Below, piece by piece: positions 34,901 to 46,180 of a DNA stretch of 64,000 nt. The stretch is from Phorcus lineatus (lineage: Eukaryota; Mollusca; Gastropoda; Trochida; Trochidae). How positions within the stretch are numbered: position 1 is the first letter of the stretch; every line of letters begins with the position of its first letter. The notes under the pieces are model-generated. The model was not told the DNA's origin and made no database searches. It was given only the letters and a program-made list of their open reading frames with translations. The translations under genes were made by a program, and so were the position numbers. The DNA is taken from assembly GCA_921293015.1 (NCBI GenBank), contig OV121089.1:46509220-46573219 (forward strand), in the 5' to 3' direction.

Positions 34901-37900
34901 TTTATTAACAGATTTGAAAAATGAATCAATATAGAATCATGTTGAGTTGTTTCACGATTACTTATTAGTCATAAAGCTTTTTGGTTCTTGGACATCCACA
35001 GGCACAACGTAGGGTCTACCAAAACTCATGATTTATCATCCAGGCTAAATTCTTTTTTGAGAACAAAATTACTTTTCTCTGACATGTTTATAAGACTACA
35101 GGCAACGTGAAAATAAATCTCATATTAAAAGTGTAAATATCAAGACCAATTTTTTATGTTACTTGCTCTTGATGACCCATTCTAATCTGTGGCAGGGGAG
35201 GAGCGCGTGTGTCATTAAATGAATTCTTATCAAGAATATTTGTATAATATCTTTTTTACTGTAATTCATGACTGACTCAACTATTCTTTCGGCGAGGTGC
35301 GAGTAAGGACAAATCAAGAGGATAATCGTTCTTTTAACAATATTTCGTTAACTCATGACTGACTCTATCTTGCTGTAGGCGAGGTGCGAGTGAAGGACGA
35401 GTCAAGAGGATAATCGTTCTTATAGCAATATTTCGTTAACTCATGACTGACTCTATCTTGCTGTAGGCGAGGTGCGAGTAAGGACAAATCAAGAGGATAA
35501 TCGTTCTAATAGCAATATTTCGTTAACTCATGACTGACTCTATCTTGCTGTAGGCGAGGTGCGAGTAAGGACAAATCAAGAGGATAATCGTTCTTATAGG
35601 AATATTTCGTTAACTCATGACTGACTCTATCTTGCTGTAGGCGAGGTGCGAGTAAAGGACGAGTCAAGAGGAAGGCCACCAGTCTTGATCGACTGCTCTG
35701 GAAGGACTGCTACGTTAACTACGAGTTCACGCCAGGAGATTTCAGTAAGATATTCTCATACATTGAGTAAATCTTGTCATATCCAAGCATCAACATCACT
35801 GTCCATTTATGAGTTTACAGAAAGATAAACCTTGGAGGAATTTGGTAAGATCTTAAAGGCGCTATAGCATGCAGTTTCACGGTCAAATTGGCTATTTTAG
35901 GGATATGTTAGAACTTTTGCACTCACATTAGTTTTCTATTGATGCAATTAATACTTATTACTACAATTAATATTGAAAATGTTCAGGTTGCCGAGGTTAC
36001 AAGGTGCAACGTAGTTAAACATAGATGTAATGATCCGTTAATAACGGACCTCGGGAAACATTACATCTGCATACCAAAAGTTTGTTCACATAACTGCGTA
36101 TCGTAGTCAAATATCATGTTATTTGGCATTTCTTTGAGGCACCGTAGTAATACGAAAAAGAAACGGATGAATTTGAATTTTTAATATAGAAGTGAAGATC
36201 CATTGCACCTTAACGCAATCGTATGCCAAACCCAACAGTTTACCGTGATAGTTTTTGGCAATCAACAGCAGTGAACAGGTGTAAAAATTTCGAAAACAGA
36301 ACTTTTTATTTTTCTCTACAAAATCCTTTATACGTGAGAAACAGTTTTAAACACAAGTGATCGTTTGCATTATGTCAATATAATTTTGCTGATTTTCTTC
36401 TCAGAAAGTCAAATTGGAGTTTTTTAATCGAAATTTAAGGAAATCGGAATTCCGAAAATGTGACCCCTTCTGTCAATTTAATCATGCCAAAATTCTAATT
36501 TTTGCGCGAGGGACTAGAAGATCCCACAATAAGTTAAATGGATATTTTACACATTGAAAATAGGAAATCCTTTGTTTAGTTCTGCTGAAGTTGTTTTATC
36601 GACCTTCAAAGCAAATAACATGGTATTTGCACTAAGATACAGTAGTAAGTGAACAAACTTTTGATATGCAGCTGTATATTACAGCTAGTTTTAACTATAT
36701 CGGGTTATGTGTCGCGTGTGCACAAAAAAAGAAGACTTTATTTTTTAAAGCCACTGAATTAGGAATAAGTCAAGTAATTAGATATGTGTTAAAAAGGCGC
36801 GACTTAGATATATCAATTACTTCACCCATTCATTAGCCTAAATACCTACATATTTTTTCAAAAAACGTATTTGGTAGATGACGCGTAGATGGTCGTTAGA
36901 GAGATAAGCCATATCTGTGCATTAATTATATTACGAAATATTGGTATGCTCTAATTCCTTTAAAAACTAAGATAGAAATTTTATTCTTTTGAAGACTACA
37001 TGATTTAGGTGACTTAAAGAGACCCTCGCAAGATATTTTGATTGATATCAATAAAATTGGGAATGAAAAACTTCGAAACGGTTTCGTATACACTGGGGAA
37101 TATCGCATAAACTTTGTCCACACACAAACAATTCTTAGATATGCAATTCGACCCTTATTTGTAAGTAAATGTTAATTTTCAGCCCAAGACGACAAGAACA
37201 TCATCAAAAAGGCGATGGATGATTGGTCAAACTATACCTGCTTAACTTTTCGTGAACGTCCGAATGCAGAAAACCGCGTCGTCTTCAGAGATGGAGGAGG
37301 GTTGGTTCAATACTTTGACAATAATTTTATACTCCCCTTCCATACATTCTCTCCCAACAGAGGTAGCTTCGTCATAAATTCCTATACAACCACTGTCTTA
37401 ATACGAAGGTTTCTCAGGCACGAAATGTAGAACGCTGATTGTATGCAATCAAAGTAAGTTTTGCAATCAGCGACGCCGTTTCAAAAGTTATCATTCAAAT
37501 AGCCTTAGTTATTTTCGGAAGCTTTACAAAAGCTTAACTATTCGAACATGTACCTTGCACTTTGAGTAGTTTACAGATCCGAATTGGCTTGAAATATATA
37601 TATACAAGATACTGAACGTTCCCATATAAGATTGATCATAAACCTGATCGTAAAACTTGCCTCAGTGGCAACTTGAAAACGTAACGCAAAATAAGAATAT
37701 TAGCCCACTGTTGTTGAAATACGTTGCTAGCACATTTTCACAAAACTCATAGGGTTACCAATGCTAATCTGTCAAACGTTCACTACGCTCTCTCTAAAAG
37801 TCACGAGTTACTAAAACTCTTATATAATTTTCACCAGCTGTTATTCCCGACTCGGAAAAATTGGTGGACCACAACCCATCGCTCTAGCGACAGGCTGCAG

Positions 37901-40900
37901 AAGCGTGAGTAGAATGTCTTTTCCCCGATTATGATCATAGCTTTAAGAAATCTGCTTATAAATGTTATGATAGGTTAACTTAAATAAGCATTTCTATATA
38001 GCGAAATACATACTTAGTAATTGAACAAGGTTACTTCATAATGAAACTGTTAAACTGTTCAAGTTATGTATACAATATTGTTCAATAGGAATGGCTTTTA
38101 AGCGTACTTAGAAAAATACTTCTGAACCATCCTACCATCAAGAAGTATATTAAGGATTTCAATGCGTGTGTCGTTTCGTGAATGATAATTTGAACCACTC
38201 GGTACCCACAGAAAGGCATAGTTATCCACGAGATTGGACACGCTATTGGCTGGATCCACGAACAGGCGAGACCGGAGAGGGACAATTTTGTCACAGTCAA
38301 CTTCAACAAGATCCCCATGAGCTGGCAGTCTCAGTTCGCCAAGGTGGGCGAGGGCCAGGTGAACGACCGTGACGTCACATACGACTACGATAGCATCATG
38401 CACTACTCGGGTGACGTAAGTTGACATTCAGACAGCTGAACGGCTGTGAGTAACTTGTAACTATAACGCTAGGGGTTTAAAAAGACACTACTTGCCAAAA
38501 TACGTATACGATAATTGAAAACTGACAATGTTGAAAAAATGTTTAACTCATGGCCGCGCCGATATAAAAAAAATTGTAACTTCTTTCGTAGAACTGTGCA
38601 ACTTTGGGTGATTAGAACTTTTTGGGTAAGAGACGTTCACGTGTTTCGTTTTAAGGAGGGTAGTTTAAATGTAACGGTGGTGGTATTTATTGGATATTTA
38701 TTGAACCAAATTCATGCAGGATTGTCCTTATTAACCGATATGTTGGTTTCAGTAGTCTCCTGCTAGATTGCTGAAACCCGCTATTCATCAACCATATTGA
38801 TGCTCATCATCATCATCTATATATTCTCAGACAATTGTTTACATGGTTACAGGAAGATTTCAAAACAAAAATATTAATGGCATTGCCCTGGTGGTTTCAA
38901 GTCTGTAATTTTTAAGTATTCCTGCCACTAAAAATTTAACAGGTCTTGTTTTCTGTAATTATCGAACTTGTTTCACTGTGGCGTTGTTCCAGGTATTTGG
39001 TGAGCGGACAATCGCGACCCGAGACCCGAGGGACCAGGAGCGCCTCGGCCAGAGATTCGGCCTCAGTTTCCGAGACATCAAACTAGCCAACTTGATGTAC
39101 GGATGTGCCACTATGAGTGAGATTTATTTTATATTGTGCTGATATATTTTAAGTATTATTTTCACCATATCAAAGTCATGATCATCGTTATCGTCGTCAA
39201 AATTCACTCACGTCAACCAACTAGATATGTTTGCATGTACGCGGTTCTCAGCTCTCCTATGACAAGTACTTATTATCTGGTCAAGAATAATCACCATTAG
39301 TACGAGTTAACATCACGAGATTGGATGACATTTCTCCCTCAAGTGAAGCACAGTTGAACGAACCTACAATGCAGTAATTCTCTGTCAATTGTTTTAGGAT
39401 TCTGGAGATTTTAACATGGACTGTCGAACTGTTGATTGATGTAGATTCTGTGTCTTATAACATGTTAAGTTAACGATAGGGCGCGAGTGCCTGTACTTAA
39501 GGGCTCTTTGATTGTTCCAGAAGGTTGTCAAGAACGGCAATGTCCAGGAGAAGCCTTCCAGGGCAAGGACTGCAAGTGTTGGTGCCCCGGCCCTCTGGAT
39601 AACCCCGTTATAGCGTGCTCAGATCAGGGAACAGTTGCAACAACAACAACAACAACAACAGCAGCACCTACTCCTTCAACAACGGAAGGAATCATTGCCC
39701 CACCAGGTACTATTTGTTGACATTTCTTTTTATAGCTTTGTCGCTTTGTTTAATAATCATTGTCACATACTTGTCAAATCATAATCAAATCATATCACAT
39801 CACTGTAATGTCATATCACATCATTGTCATGTCATATTATTTCAAAAGAACACAGATCGCAGACTTTAACCACACATATCAAAACATTCTTGTCTTGTCC
39901 AGACATAGATTGTCTAAGTTCCAACATAGATTACATTGAATGATTGAAAGAGTAACAAAAACTTATTCTAATCTATGAAAACGACCAAAATTCGCCTTTT
40001 GTTATTGCATCACCGACAAACCTCCAATTTCAAATCGCATGTCATACATGTCATGTTGTCATGTTTCACCACTCTACATTACAGAACCAGAATGCATGGA
40101 TATGCGAGGGCGTGAGTACTGTGAGAGACTCCGGGACGAGGGGGCGTGTAGCGACGACACAGCCAGCATGAGCGTCTACTGTCGTAAAACATGCAATTTC
40201 TGTTCACCAGGTGAAATACACATAATGCGAACATCAATTGTGAATGATTTAATATGGTTTACTATCAAAGTCGTCAGTATACATGAATTCTTAGTTATGC
40301 AACAGGTCTCACGTCTTTTCTCATATCATTTATTTTGTAACATTTGTCTTATAGCGTATATCTTACTCCTTATTTTTCACATTAATATTTGTATTGTGTC
40401 TTACAACTTATGTCTTATATCTTACCTGTATGTATGTTCGAGTTAAATGTATGTCTTTGTCTGTCTGTATTTTTAGACACAAAGTGATAACTGTACTATA
40501 GGTGCAACCTCATTTAAAATTCATAGATTAGCCTCTATCTATCATTGCTAAATTACATTATTTGTTATGTGTAGAGATTGAAACAACTTTCAAGTATAGG
40601 TAGTTCAATGACTCAAAGTCTGAAGTAATGCTGTGCAAATCTCAGTTCAATCTCTTTGTCATGGTGAGTGGTCGTATGAAAGAAGCATCTATGAGTGGTC
40701 GTATGAAAGTAGCATCTATGAGTGGTCGTATGAAAGTAGCATCTATGAGTGGTCGTATGAAAGTAGCATCGATGTGTGGTCGTATGAAAGTAGCATCTAT
40801 GTGTGGTCGTATGAAAGTAGTATCTATGAGTGGTCGTATGAAAGTAGCATCTATGTGTGATCGTATGAAATTAGCATCTATGAGTGGTCGTATGAAAGTA

Positions 40901-41904
40901 GCATCTATGAGTGGTCGTATGAAAGTAGCATCTATGTGTGATCGTATGAAATTAGCATCTATGAGTGGTCGTATGAAAGTAGCATCTATGAGTGGTCGTA
41001 TGAAAGTAGCATCTATGTGTGGTCGTATGAAAGTAGTATCTATGAGTGGTCGTATGAAAGTAGCATCTATGAGTGGTCGTATGAAAGTAGCATCTATGTG
41101 TGGTCGTATGAAAAAAGTAGCATCTATGTGTGGTCGTATGAAAGTAGTATCTATGTGTGGTCGTATGAAAGTAGCATCTATTCTCTTCTACTGTAGTGAC
41201 GTCGTGTATGGACTACAGCAGCGCCTGTCAGTTCTTCGCCTCCAACGGCTACTGCCAGAGGGACGGTATCGGTCAGTACTTCAGGGACCAGTGTCAGCTC
41301 TCCTGTAAAATATGTTCACCTCCAGGTAAATCTAAATACACAAAACGTTTCTTGGTTATTTGATTCTACTTTTAAAACAAAATTAACTTGGTGTACGGAT
41401 CCTGTCACCATTGTTTCGACAAATCTTCAGAAAATGTTGATTTATAATGTTCCATTAAAACACATCGTTGAATTAAAACGCCCAAAAATATTATAGATGA
41501 TCTGATTCTTGAAAAAACAAGAGTAATCGTTTCATTATATTATTAGTTATTATTTTGTGCACTTACATTGTGTTGTGGAACAATACCTCTTTCATTTACG
41601 ATTCCAAAAAAACTGTAAATATAGTATTATGATGTAATAATTACACTGAATAATTAAATTATTTCATAACAGTTTAAAATATGTGGGGGGAAACAAGATA
41701 AGGGGTATGTAACTATGTATTGTATATGCAAAAAAACAAATCAAAAAGCGTTATCTTGAATTTAAATACAATGCATTTATAAATTTATTTCTCTTATTCG
41801 TTTCAGATGGATGCCAGAATGCTCTCGATGCTAACGAATCTTCTGTAAAAAGGGTGCCCGTTATTTTAATGATAGTAGCGCTTTTGACTGTGTTTATGTC
41901 ATAA
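25374..41904 (+). CDS. Astacin (M12A) zinc metalloprotease with two ShKT domains
   Basis: Twelve exons join in phase to 456 codons: 25374-25418, 34236-34305, 34711-34810, 35641-35744, 37183-37300, 37838-37904, 38212-38415, 38993-39116, 39521-39706, 40085-40210, 41197-41325, 41807-41904. All have AG acceptors and GT donors; phases match at every junction. Order: signal peptide (MNLISYVLAVALPFQ on), propeptide with DMGD near residues 47-50 as a possible aspartate switch, basic cleavage site RVKRK (79-83), catalytic domain, Cys-rich EGF-like segment, Thr-rich linker, two ShKT domains (exons 10 and 11) and a hydrophobic tail. HEIGHAIGWIHE (174-185) gives three zinc-ligand histidines and the catalytic Glu; SIMHY (229-233) is the Met-turn. 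The four usual catalytic-domain cysteines are present, plus an extra one near residue 95. It is a secreted or surface endopeptidase. Substrate unknown. Exon 1 is the least certain: very short, 8.8 kb away, but phase-correct. Confidence 0.9.
26090..26690 (-). pseudogene. Decayed mariner-family transposase in astacin intron 1
   Basis: The minus strand shows mariner transposase blocks in order, in shifting frames: GKVMAFVLGP, NYANELR-stop-LRKMIKERPG, WLLQENSPAYTS (second catalytic Asp region), FSPDLAPS (third Asp region) and ETDENIIAAVEELYETRDNK, ending in VEKFYKFLQF. At least two stops and several shifts mean it is dead. It differs from the relic at 0.9-1.6 kb and may be another mariner subfamily. 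Terminal repeats were not found. Confidence 0.85.
28237..28458 (+). repeat. 30-bp tandem repeat
   Basis: About seven perfect copies of a 30-bp unit containing CTGCTTCTGCCATTGCTACT. The period is a multiple of three, which creates long spurious open frames on both strands. Confidence 0.95.
28530..29290 (+). repeat. ACT/CTA trinucleotide tract, interrupted
   Basis: Nearly pure (ACT)n runs separated by TTTCTACTACCACTTACTAC-type interruptions, which themselves recur. Almost entirely pyrimidine plus A on the plus strand. Confidence 0.95.
29400..33834 (+). repeat. 34-bp minisatellite, about 130 units
   Basis: The unit GGTGTTGCTCCTACTGTACT + TTTATAACATAAAT repeats without interruption. Three head variants alternate (GTTGCTCC, GTCACTTC, GTTGTTTC), plus a TGTCC variant that always follows GTTGCTCC. 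Rare markers (ACGTAAAT near 32452 and 33302; ACAAAAAT groups near 29870, 30410 and 33610) recur with their neighbours, indicating block duplications. It lies in astacin intron 1. The constant 34-bp period and lack of unique spacers exclude a CRISPR array. Confidence 0.97.
34354..34377. repeat. Poly-C tract
   Basis: A run of more than 20 C about 50 bp downstream of astacin exon 2; length may be unreliable. Confidence 0.9.
35283..35663 (+). repeat. 87-bp repeats duplicating the exon 4 acceptor
   Basis: Five copies (anchor GGCGAGGTGCGAGT at 35291, 35378, 35466, 35553, 35640; spacing 87-88 bp). Each carries intron sequence, a pyrimidine tract, an acceptor and the first about 25 bases of astacin exon 4. 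Only the last copy continues into the true exon. Copies 2-4 keep an intact TGTAG acceptor; copy 1 lacks it. Copies 1, 3 and 4 read CGA|GTAAGG just inside, which also looks like a donor. Confidence 0.9.
36067..36671. mobile_element. 605-bp element with ~60-bp inverted ends (astacin intron 4)
   Basis: The left end CTGCATACCAAAAGTTTGTT... (36067-36125) is the inverted copy of the right end (36612-36671), with 22 of 23 outer bases matching and more mismatches inward. There is no transposase ORF inside. Probably a MITE. Target duplications were not resolved. Confidence 0.6.
37325..37580 (+). repeat. Dispersed repeat family, copy 3 (astacin intron 5)
   Basis: Begins about 25 bp after the exon 5 donor and shares blocks with 7.2-7.7 kb and 9.1-9.4 kb. 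Confidence 0.55.
40661..41181 (+). repeat. 27-bp minisatellite in astacin intron 10
   Basis: About 19 copies of GTCGTATGAAAGTAGCATCT + ATGAGTG. Variants are TGTGTG, a GATCGTATGAAATTAGC type and one copy with an AAA insertion. The period of nine codons leaves one frame open into the next exon, but that frame is not the ShKT frame. The array ends only about 15 bp before the exon 11 acceptor. Confidence 0.95.
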
Positions 41905-42440
41905 CGTGATATGTGATCAACAATCAGTTGTATGAAAAAAGAAAGATAACTTTATCATTTCAAATACTATTATCACATGTACGTGGAGCGGAAAAGATCA
42001 CTATGATGTACGCGAGAGAATAGCTGAAAGTAATTATTGAAATGGGTTTCAGTGAAAAGTCGTATATTGGGTAAATGTTTATTATTATTTTAATGGTGAT
42101 TGCCTCGGTACATGTAAATTGGTTTTTGAGAAGAATATGATAAGTTCGGGTAAAGTATATATGTGATAGAATTGATTGCTTTCAAACACGACATGCAATA
42201 GATTAGACCAATGTTTGGTCACGGAAATGATAACAAAATTTCAGAAAATGAAGTAAAAAGAGAAAAAGACATATTCTCAAAGGGAGATCTCTATTTTTAA
42301 GCTTTTCAGGAAGTAAGAGTCTGGATGACAAACTTTCACATTTACTTTGTGAATATATGTATAGGAATGTATAGGAATTATCCTCTTGATTGTTACATTT
42401 GGAATGACCAATCGTTTTGTATTTATTGTTGCGATTGTTA

Positions 42441-42446
42441 AATAAA
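42441..42446 (+). other. Candidate polyadenylation signal, astacin gene
   Basis: AATAAA about 540 bp after the astacin stop, the first plain match noticed downstream on that strand. The 3' end is not otherwise defined. Confidence 0.35.
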
Positions 42447-42559
42447 ACTTTTAAACTAATTAATGATATGTATTGTTTAATGTTTTTGAAAGAATTGGTC
42501 AAGTAATAGTAACGATTTAATTCTAAAATCATGTCTCATGCTTACAAGTCATTTGTTGA

Positions 42560-42640
42560 TCTCAGACATTGAGTAGCAAGAGGCTACTCTGTCAGCGTTT
42601 GACTCTTGGTAAGTCCGGTGTTCGAACCTTATCTCGGATA
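42560..42640 (+). mobile_element. tRNA-derived SINE relic
   Basis: A-box-like TAGCAAGAGG (42574-42583) and B-box-like GGTGTTCGAACC (42617-42628) at tRNA-like spacing. No complete cloverleaf is possible, so a SINE head or pseudo-tRNA is more likely than a functional tRNA. Confidence 0.45.
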
Positions 42641-43808
42641 CAGCAGCTATATAAATCAGCAAAGAGTATTCGCTGATAACAATACATTTTATTTGATCAA
42701 ATACAGTATAAATGTCGACTGTATTGTTTGAAGATAGAGAAACGGCTGTAAAATATCATTGTTTCCTATTCTTAGAGTGAACATGGAGGACATACCGTGT
42801 AATGGAATGTCAACATTTCCGTGTTGAGGTTAGTGGATTTAATTTCCGAATTTGTACACTGTGTACATGTGAATATTCAAAATAGGTCTACTTCATACGT
42901 AGAGTAATGCACTTTTTATGAAGTAAAATCATTATCATTTTATATATGTACCAACGTTTAGTGATTCAACATAAAATAAGATATCTATATTTGTGTCATA
43001 AAAAGATAAAATGGACAAATACAGACACTGCCTATGTGTTTCATGCACTTTTATTTGGATGATAATTGCAAAAATTACAAAAGATAACATATTCATCCCC
43101 AATACCAAATACATGACAATATGCAATTCTTAATGAAAATCGAACATCACATGTATTTATCAAACGTCTGGTTTACTTGAATACCAGGAATCACAATATG
43201 TCTTTCGTTTAGATTCAAAAGTTATGTTCGACGAATTGTCGCGCATCCACCACAGCACTTTGTTCGGGTTAATAAAAATGGTCACTTTATACCGTTATCT
43301 CACACCATGCTCAAGCGATTTGAATCAAACGGATACTTAAAGAGACAGTTAATATTTTTCGATGAAATAACAACATCATGATATTGGACACCTTTGACTT
43401 CAAACAACGGAGGGAGTGTTCCGTAGAGAGACACATAAATACTTAAATTAATCATACGCTGTCTTGTCAAAATCGATAAATAAATTGAAAATCAACATAA
43501 AGGAATGTTGTAATCGTCGATGATTGGATCACATTTTTCTTTTCAACATTGCATTTTCTCACCCAAAATTTGTTTAAGCGATAAAAAAAATATTTTGTTT
43601 TATTTTCAGTAAAGAGTTAGATCAAACGCTTCAGTTCGTTCATCTCACCAAACATTTAACAAGGATTTTTGTATAACATATCTCAATAAGCGATTCGTAA
43701 ATAATTTTGTATATCTGAGAACCATTTTTACACAATTTCTTATATCAGAGTAACAGTTTCACACACAATTTCTTATTTACTTTGTCTCACATTTAAAAGC
43801 CTGCTGTT
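42641..43808. other. Intergenic, nothing recognised
   Basis: AT-rich sequence. No supported feature. Confidence 0.4.
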
Positions 43809-44590
43809 ACATCAATATCATAAACATCGTCAATATCATCAACATTATCAACGTCGTCAACATCATAAACATCGTCAATATCATCAACATTATCAACATC
43901 GTCTACATCATAAACATCGTCAATATCATCAACATCGTCATATAGTCAATATCATCAACATAATCAACATCGTCAATATCATCAACCTAATCAACATCGT
44001 CAACATCATAAACATCGTCAATATTGTCAATATCAATAACATCATCAACATAGTCAGAATCATAAACATCGTCAATATCATTACCATCGTCAACATCATC
44101 AATATCAACAACATAATCAACATCGTACACATCATCAACATCATCAACATCGTAAACATCATCAACATAATCAACATCGTCAATATCGTTTCCATCATCA
44201 ACATCGTCAATATCTTAACACAATCAACATCGTTTATATCAATAACGTCATCAGCATCGTTAATATCAATAACATTATCAACATCATCAATATCATTTTC
44301 ATCATTAACATCGTCATTGTCAACAACGTCGTCAACATCGTCAATATCATGAACACCATCAACATCGTCAATATCATTAATATCACCAACACCGTCAATA
44401 GCATTAACATCATTAAAATCTTCAATATCTTAACATCGTCAACCTCGTCAATTTCAATAACATCATCAACATCGTCAATTTCAATAACATCATCAACATC
44501 GTCGATTTCAATAACATCATCAACATCGTCAATAAAATTTACATAATCAGCATTGTCGATATCATCAGCATAATCAACATGGCCAGTGTC
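43809..44590. repeat. ATC/AAC-based degenerate tandem array
   Basis: Triplet-phased sequence built from AACATCGTCAATATCATC units of variable order. The 3-bp phase creates open Met/Leu/Ile/Thr or Asp/Val frames on both strands, which are not genes. Confidence 0.9.
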
Positions 44591-44699
44591 ATCTGCCTTG
44601 TTCATCATACTAGTTTGTTCATACCTTCTCATTCACTGTCTTCCCAATAATACATGTGCCTAATTACCTATCTGGCTTCATGTAAATCTATGTATATAT

Positions 44700-44815
44700 A
44701 CTATACTCTGTATCTTATCAACAGTCACCTGAAGAATGGGCAAGAAGTAGCCCAGAAACGTCATGAGAAATCAAATAAAGAAGTTGTTGTCCATAAGAAT
44801 TGTCTTGTATGATCA
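44700..44815 (+). mobile_element. Retroelement tail with hammerhead-ribozyme-like core
   Basis: CTGAAGA (44729-44735), a TGGGC/GCCCA stem (44737-44741 with 44750-44754), GAAA (44755-44758) and CGTC (44759-44762) reproduce the conserved hammerhead order CUGANGA, stem II, GAAA, GUC. Weak stem I pairing exists between TCAC before the core and ATGA after it, with one mismatch. ATAAAGAAGTTG follows, as in the decayed copy at 11.1 kb. Short-stem-III hammerheads are known from Penelope-like elements. No reverse transcriptase was seen next to it. Confidence 0.45.
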
Positions 44816-44819
44816 CACC

Positions 44820-45200
44820 AACTTCTAAATGCCTTTGAAGAATTTCATAATCAACATCGTCAATCATTAACATCATCAACATGAAAAAAATAATTAACAT
44901 CATCAACAAGAATAAGATCATAAACAACATCAACAAGAATTATATCCTTAACATCATCAACAAGAATAAGATCATAAACATCAACAAGAATTATATCCTT
45001 AACATCATCAACAAGAATAAGATCATTAACATGAATAAAATCATTAACATCATTAATAAGAATAAAATCATTAACATCATCAAAAAAAAAAGATCATTAA
45101 CATCATCAAAAAAAAAAGATCATTAACATCATTAACAAGAAAAAGATCATTAACATCATCAACAAGAATAAGATCATTAACATCATCAACAAGCACGATC
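44820..45200. repeat. AACATCATCAACAAGAATAAGATC tandem array
   Basis: Imperfect units of AAGATCATTAACATCATC with AAGAAT spacers. Probably an extension of the triplet array that the retroelement tail interrupts. Confidence 0.85.
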
Positions 45201-45875
45201 AACACAATCACAACACATACACTACACAATCACCACACAATCACTACACGATCCACACGCAAACAACACGATTTTCTGAAATCAGGAACATGTTTGCGAT
45301 TTGAAGGAATCGTGTTGGACAAATAGCACGATCACTGTACGCGGTAACCACACAATAACAGCGCATAACCACACAACAACAACACGATGACTATACGACA
45401 CTTTCGTACAACGATCGTAGTCGATCGTACGTAGTGTGAGTTGGGCTTAACTGAGGCCATATGATATTTAAGCTCTAATTAATCCACATAACAAATTCAT
45501 GAAACATACGCTTTGTCACTTTAAAACGATGGGAAAAAAGTCTAAGATTAAGAAACAACGTGCAAGTATCGTTTATACATAATAATCAGTATAACCATCA
45601 TTCACAACCGGAATTACATTGTCAGAACTTTGAATTAACTACTTGAACAACGGAACATGTTATCTTTACCAAAAAATGGGAAAAACGAAACCATTTCTTA
45701 ATTGAAAAGGCAAGGTTTCGTCATCGTTTCAGTAAGAAACAGTCCAGTTAACCACTACTTAATTTTATCTCAATCTGCACGTGGGTATTGCAATTGTGGG
45801 GAGTTACGATTAATGGTTATCGCCGAGAAGACAACTGTTTCGTTCTTTGTTGTATATGGCTGTCAATATTGATGG
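45201..45875. other. Upstream region of first FABP exon
   Basis: Starts with CACAATCAC-rich sequence and a CGATCGTA palindrome cluster near 45410-45435, then ordinary AT-rich sequence. Confidence 0.4.
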
Positions 45876-45888
45876 CAAACTTTGGCCC
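45876..45888 (-). promoter_or_regulatory. HNF4/DR1-like motif
   Basis: GGGCCAAAGTTTG on the minus strand resembles the nuclear-receptor HNF4 site that controls vertebrate liver FABP. It lies about 150 bp upstream of the FABP TATA box. A single motif match is weak evidence. Confidence 0.25.
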
Positions 45889-45999
45889 GTATCGGAATCA
45901 AGAATGACATTTCTTTAATCTCCTTGTCAATATCAACATTTAGTTGATACAAAGAGCCATGACAATTTAACCAGTTCAATACGCCGCTTATAGACGTGG

Positions 46000-46043
46000 C
46001 ACGTGGCAGCAGTTACCTCCCATCAGACTCCGTTCTATAAATA
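46000..46043 (+). promoter_or_regulatory. FABP-1 core promoter
   Basis: An E-box CACGTG (46000-46005, in GGCACGTGGC) and a TATA box TATAAATA (46036-46043) lie 68 bp before the start codon. The second FABP exon has the same combination. Confidence 0.6.
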
Positions 46044-46110
46044 ACTAATCTCTCAACGTTCCTAGCGCCTGTGTTCCAGCAGTGTTTACATCTCTGGTGG
46101 TTTCTTGAAG

Positions 46111-46180
46111 ATGGCAGGACTCGTAGGAAGATGGGAGATATTCTCCAGTGAGAACTTTGATGAATACATGCAGGCAATTG
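46111..46180 (+). CDS. Fatty-acid-binding protein, first coding exon (A)
   Basis: The ATG opens 23 codons plus one base (MAGLVGRWEIFSSENFDEYM, then QAI), followed by the donor G|GTGAGT. This is the canonical FABP exon 1: first beta strand and start of the helix-turn-helix lid (VGRWEI...SENFDEYM.AIG), with the family's usual phase-1 intron after about 24 residues. FABPs are about 15-kDa cytosolic beta-barrel carriers of fatty acids and related lipids. The remaining three exons, with the barrel and the Arg/Tyr ligand-binding residues, could not be recognised up to 61 kb. Either they are diverged, this exon splices past the second first exon to exons outside the window, or this copy is orphaned. 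Confidence 0.8.

Noticed and set aside
40628..41308. A 226-codon open frame through the 27-bp repeats into the ShKT exon
   Set aside because: The repeat period is a multiple of three, which keeps the frame open artificially, and the frame differs from the ShKT reading frame. The region is intron 10 with a clear acceptor at 41196.
43938..44632. Met/Leu/Ile-rich and Asp/Val-rich frames on the minus strand
   Set aside because: Direct products of the ATC/AAC triplet array.
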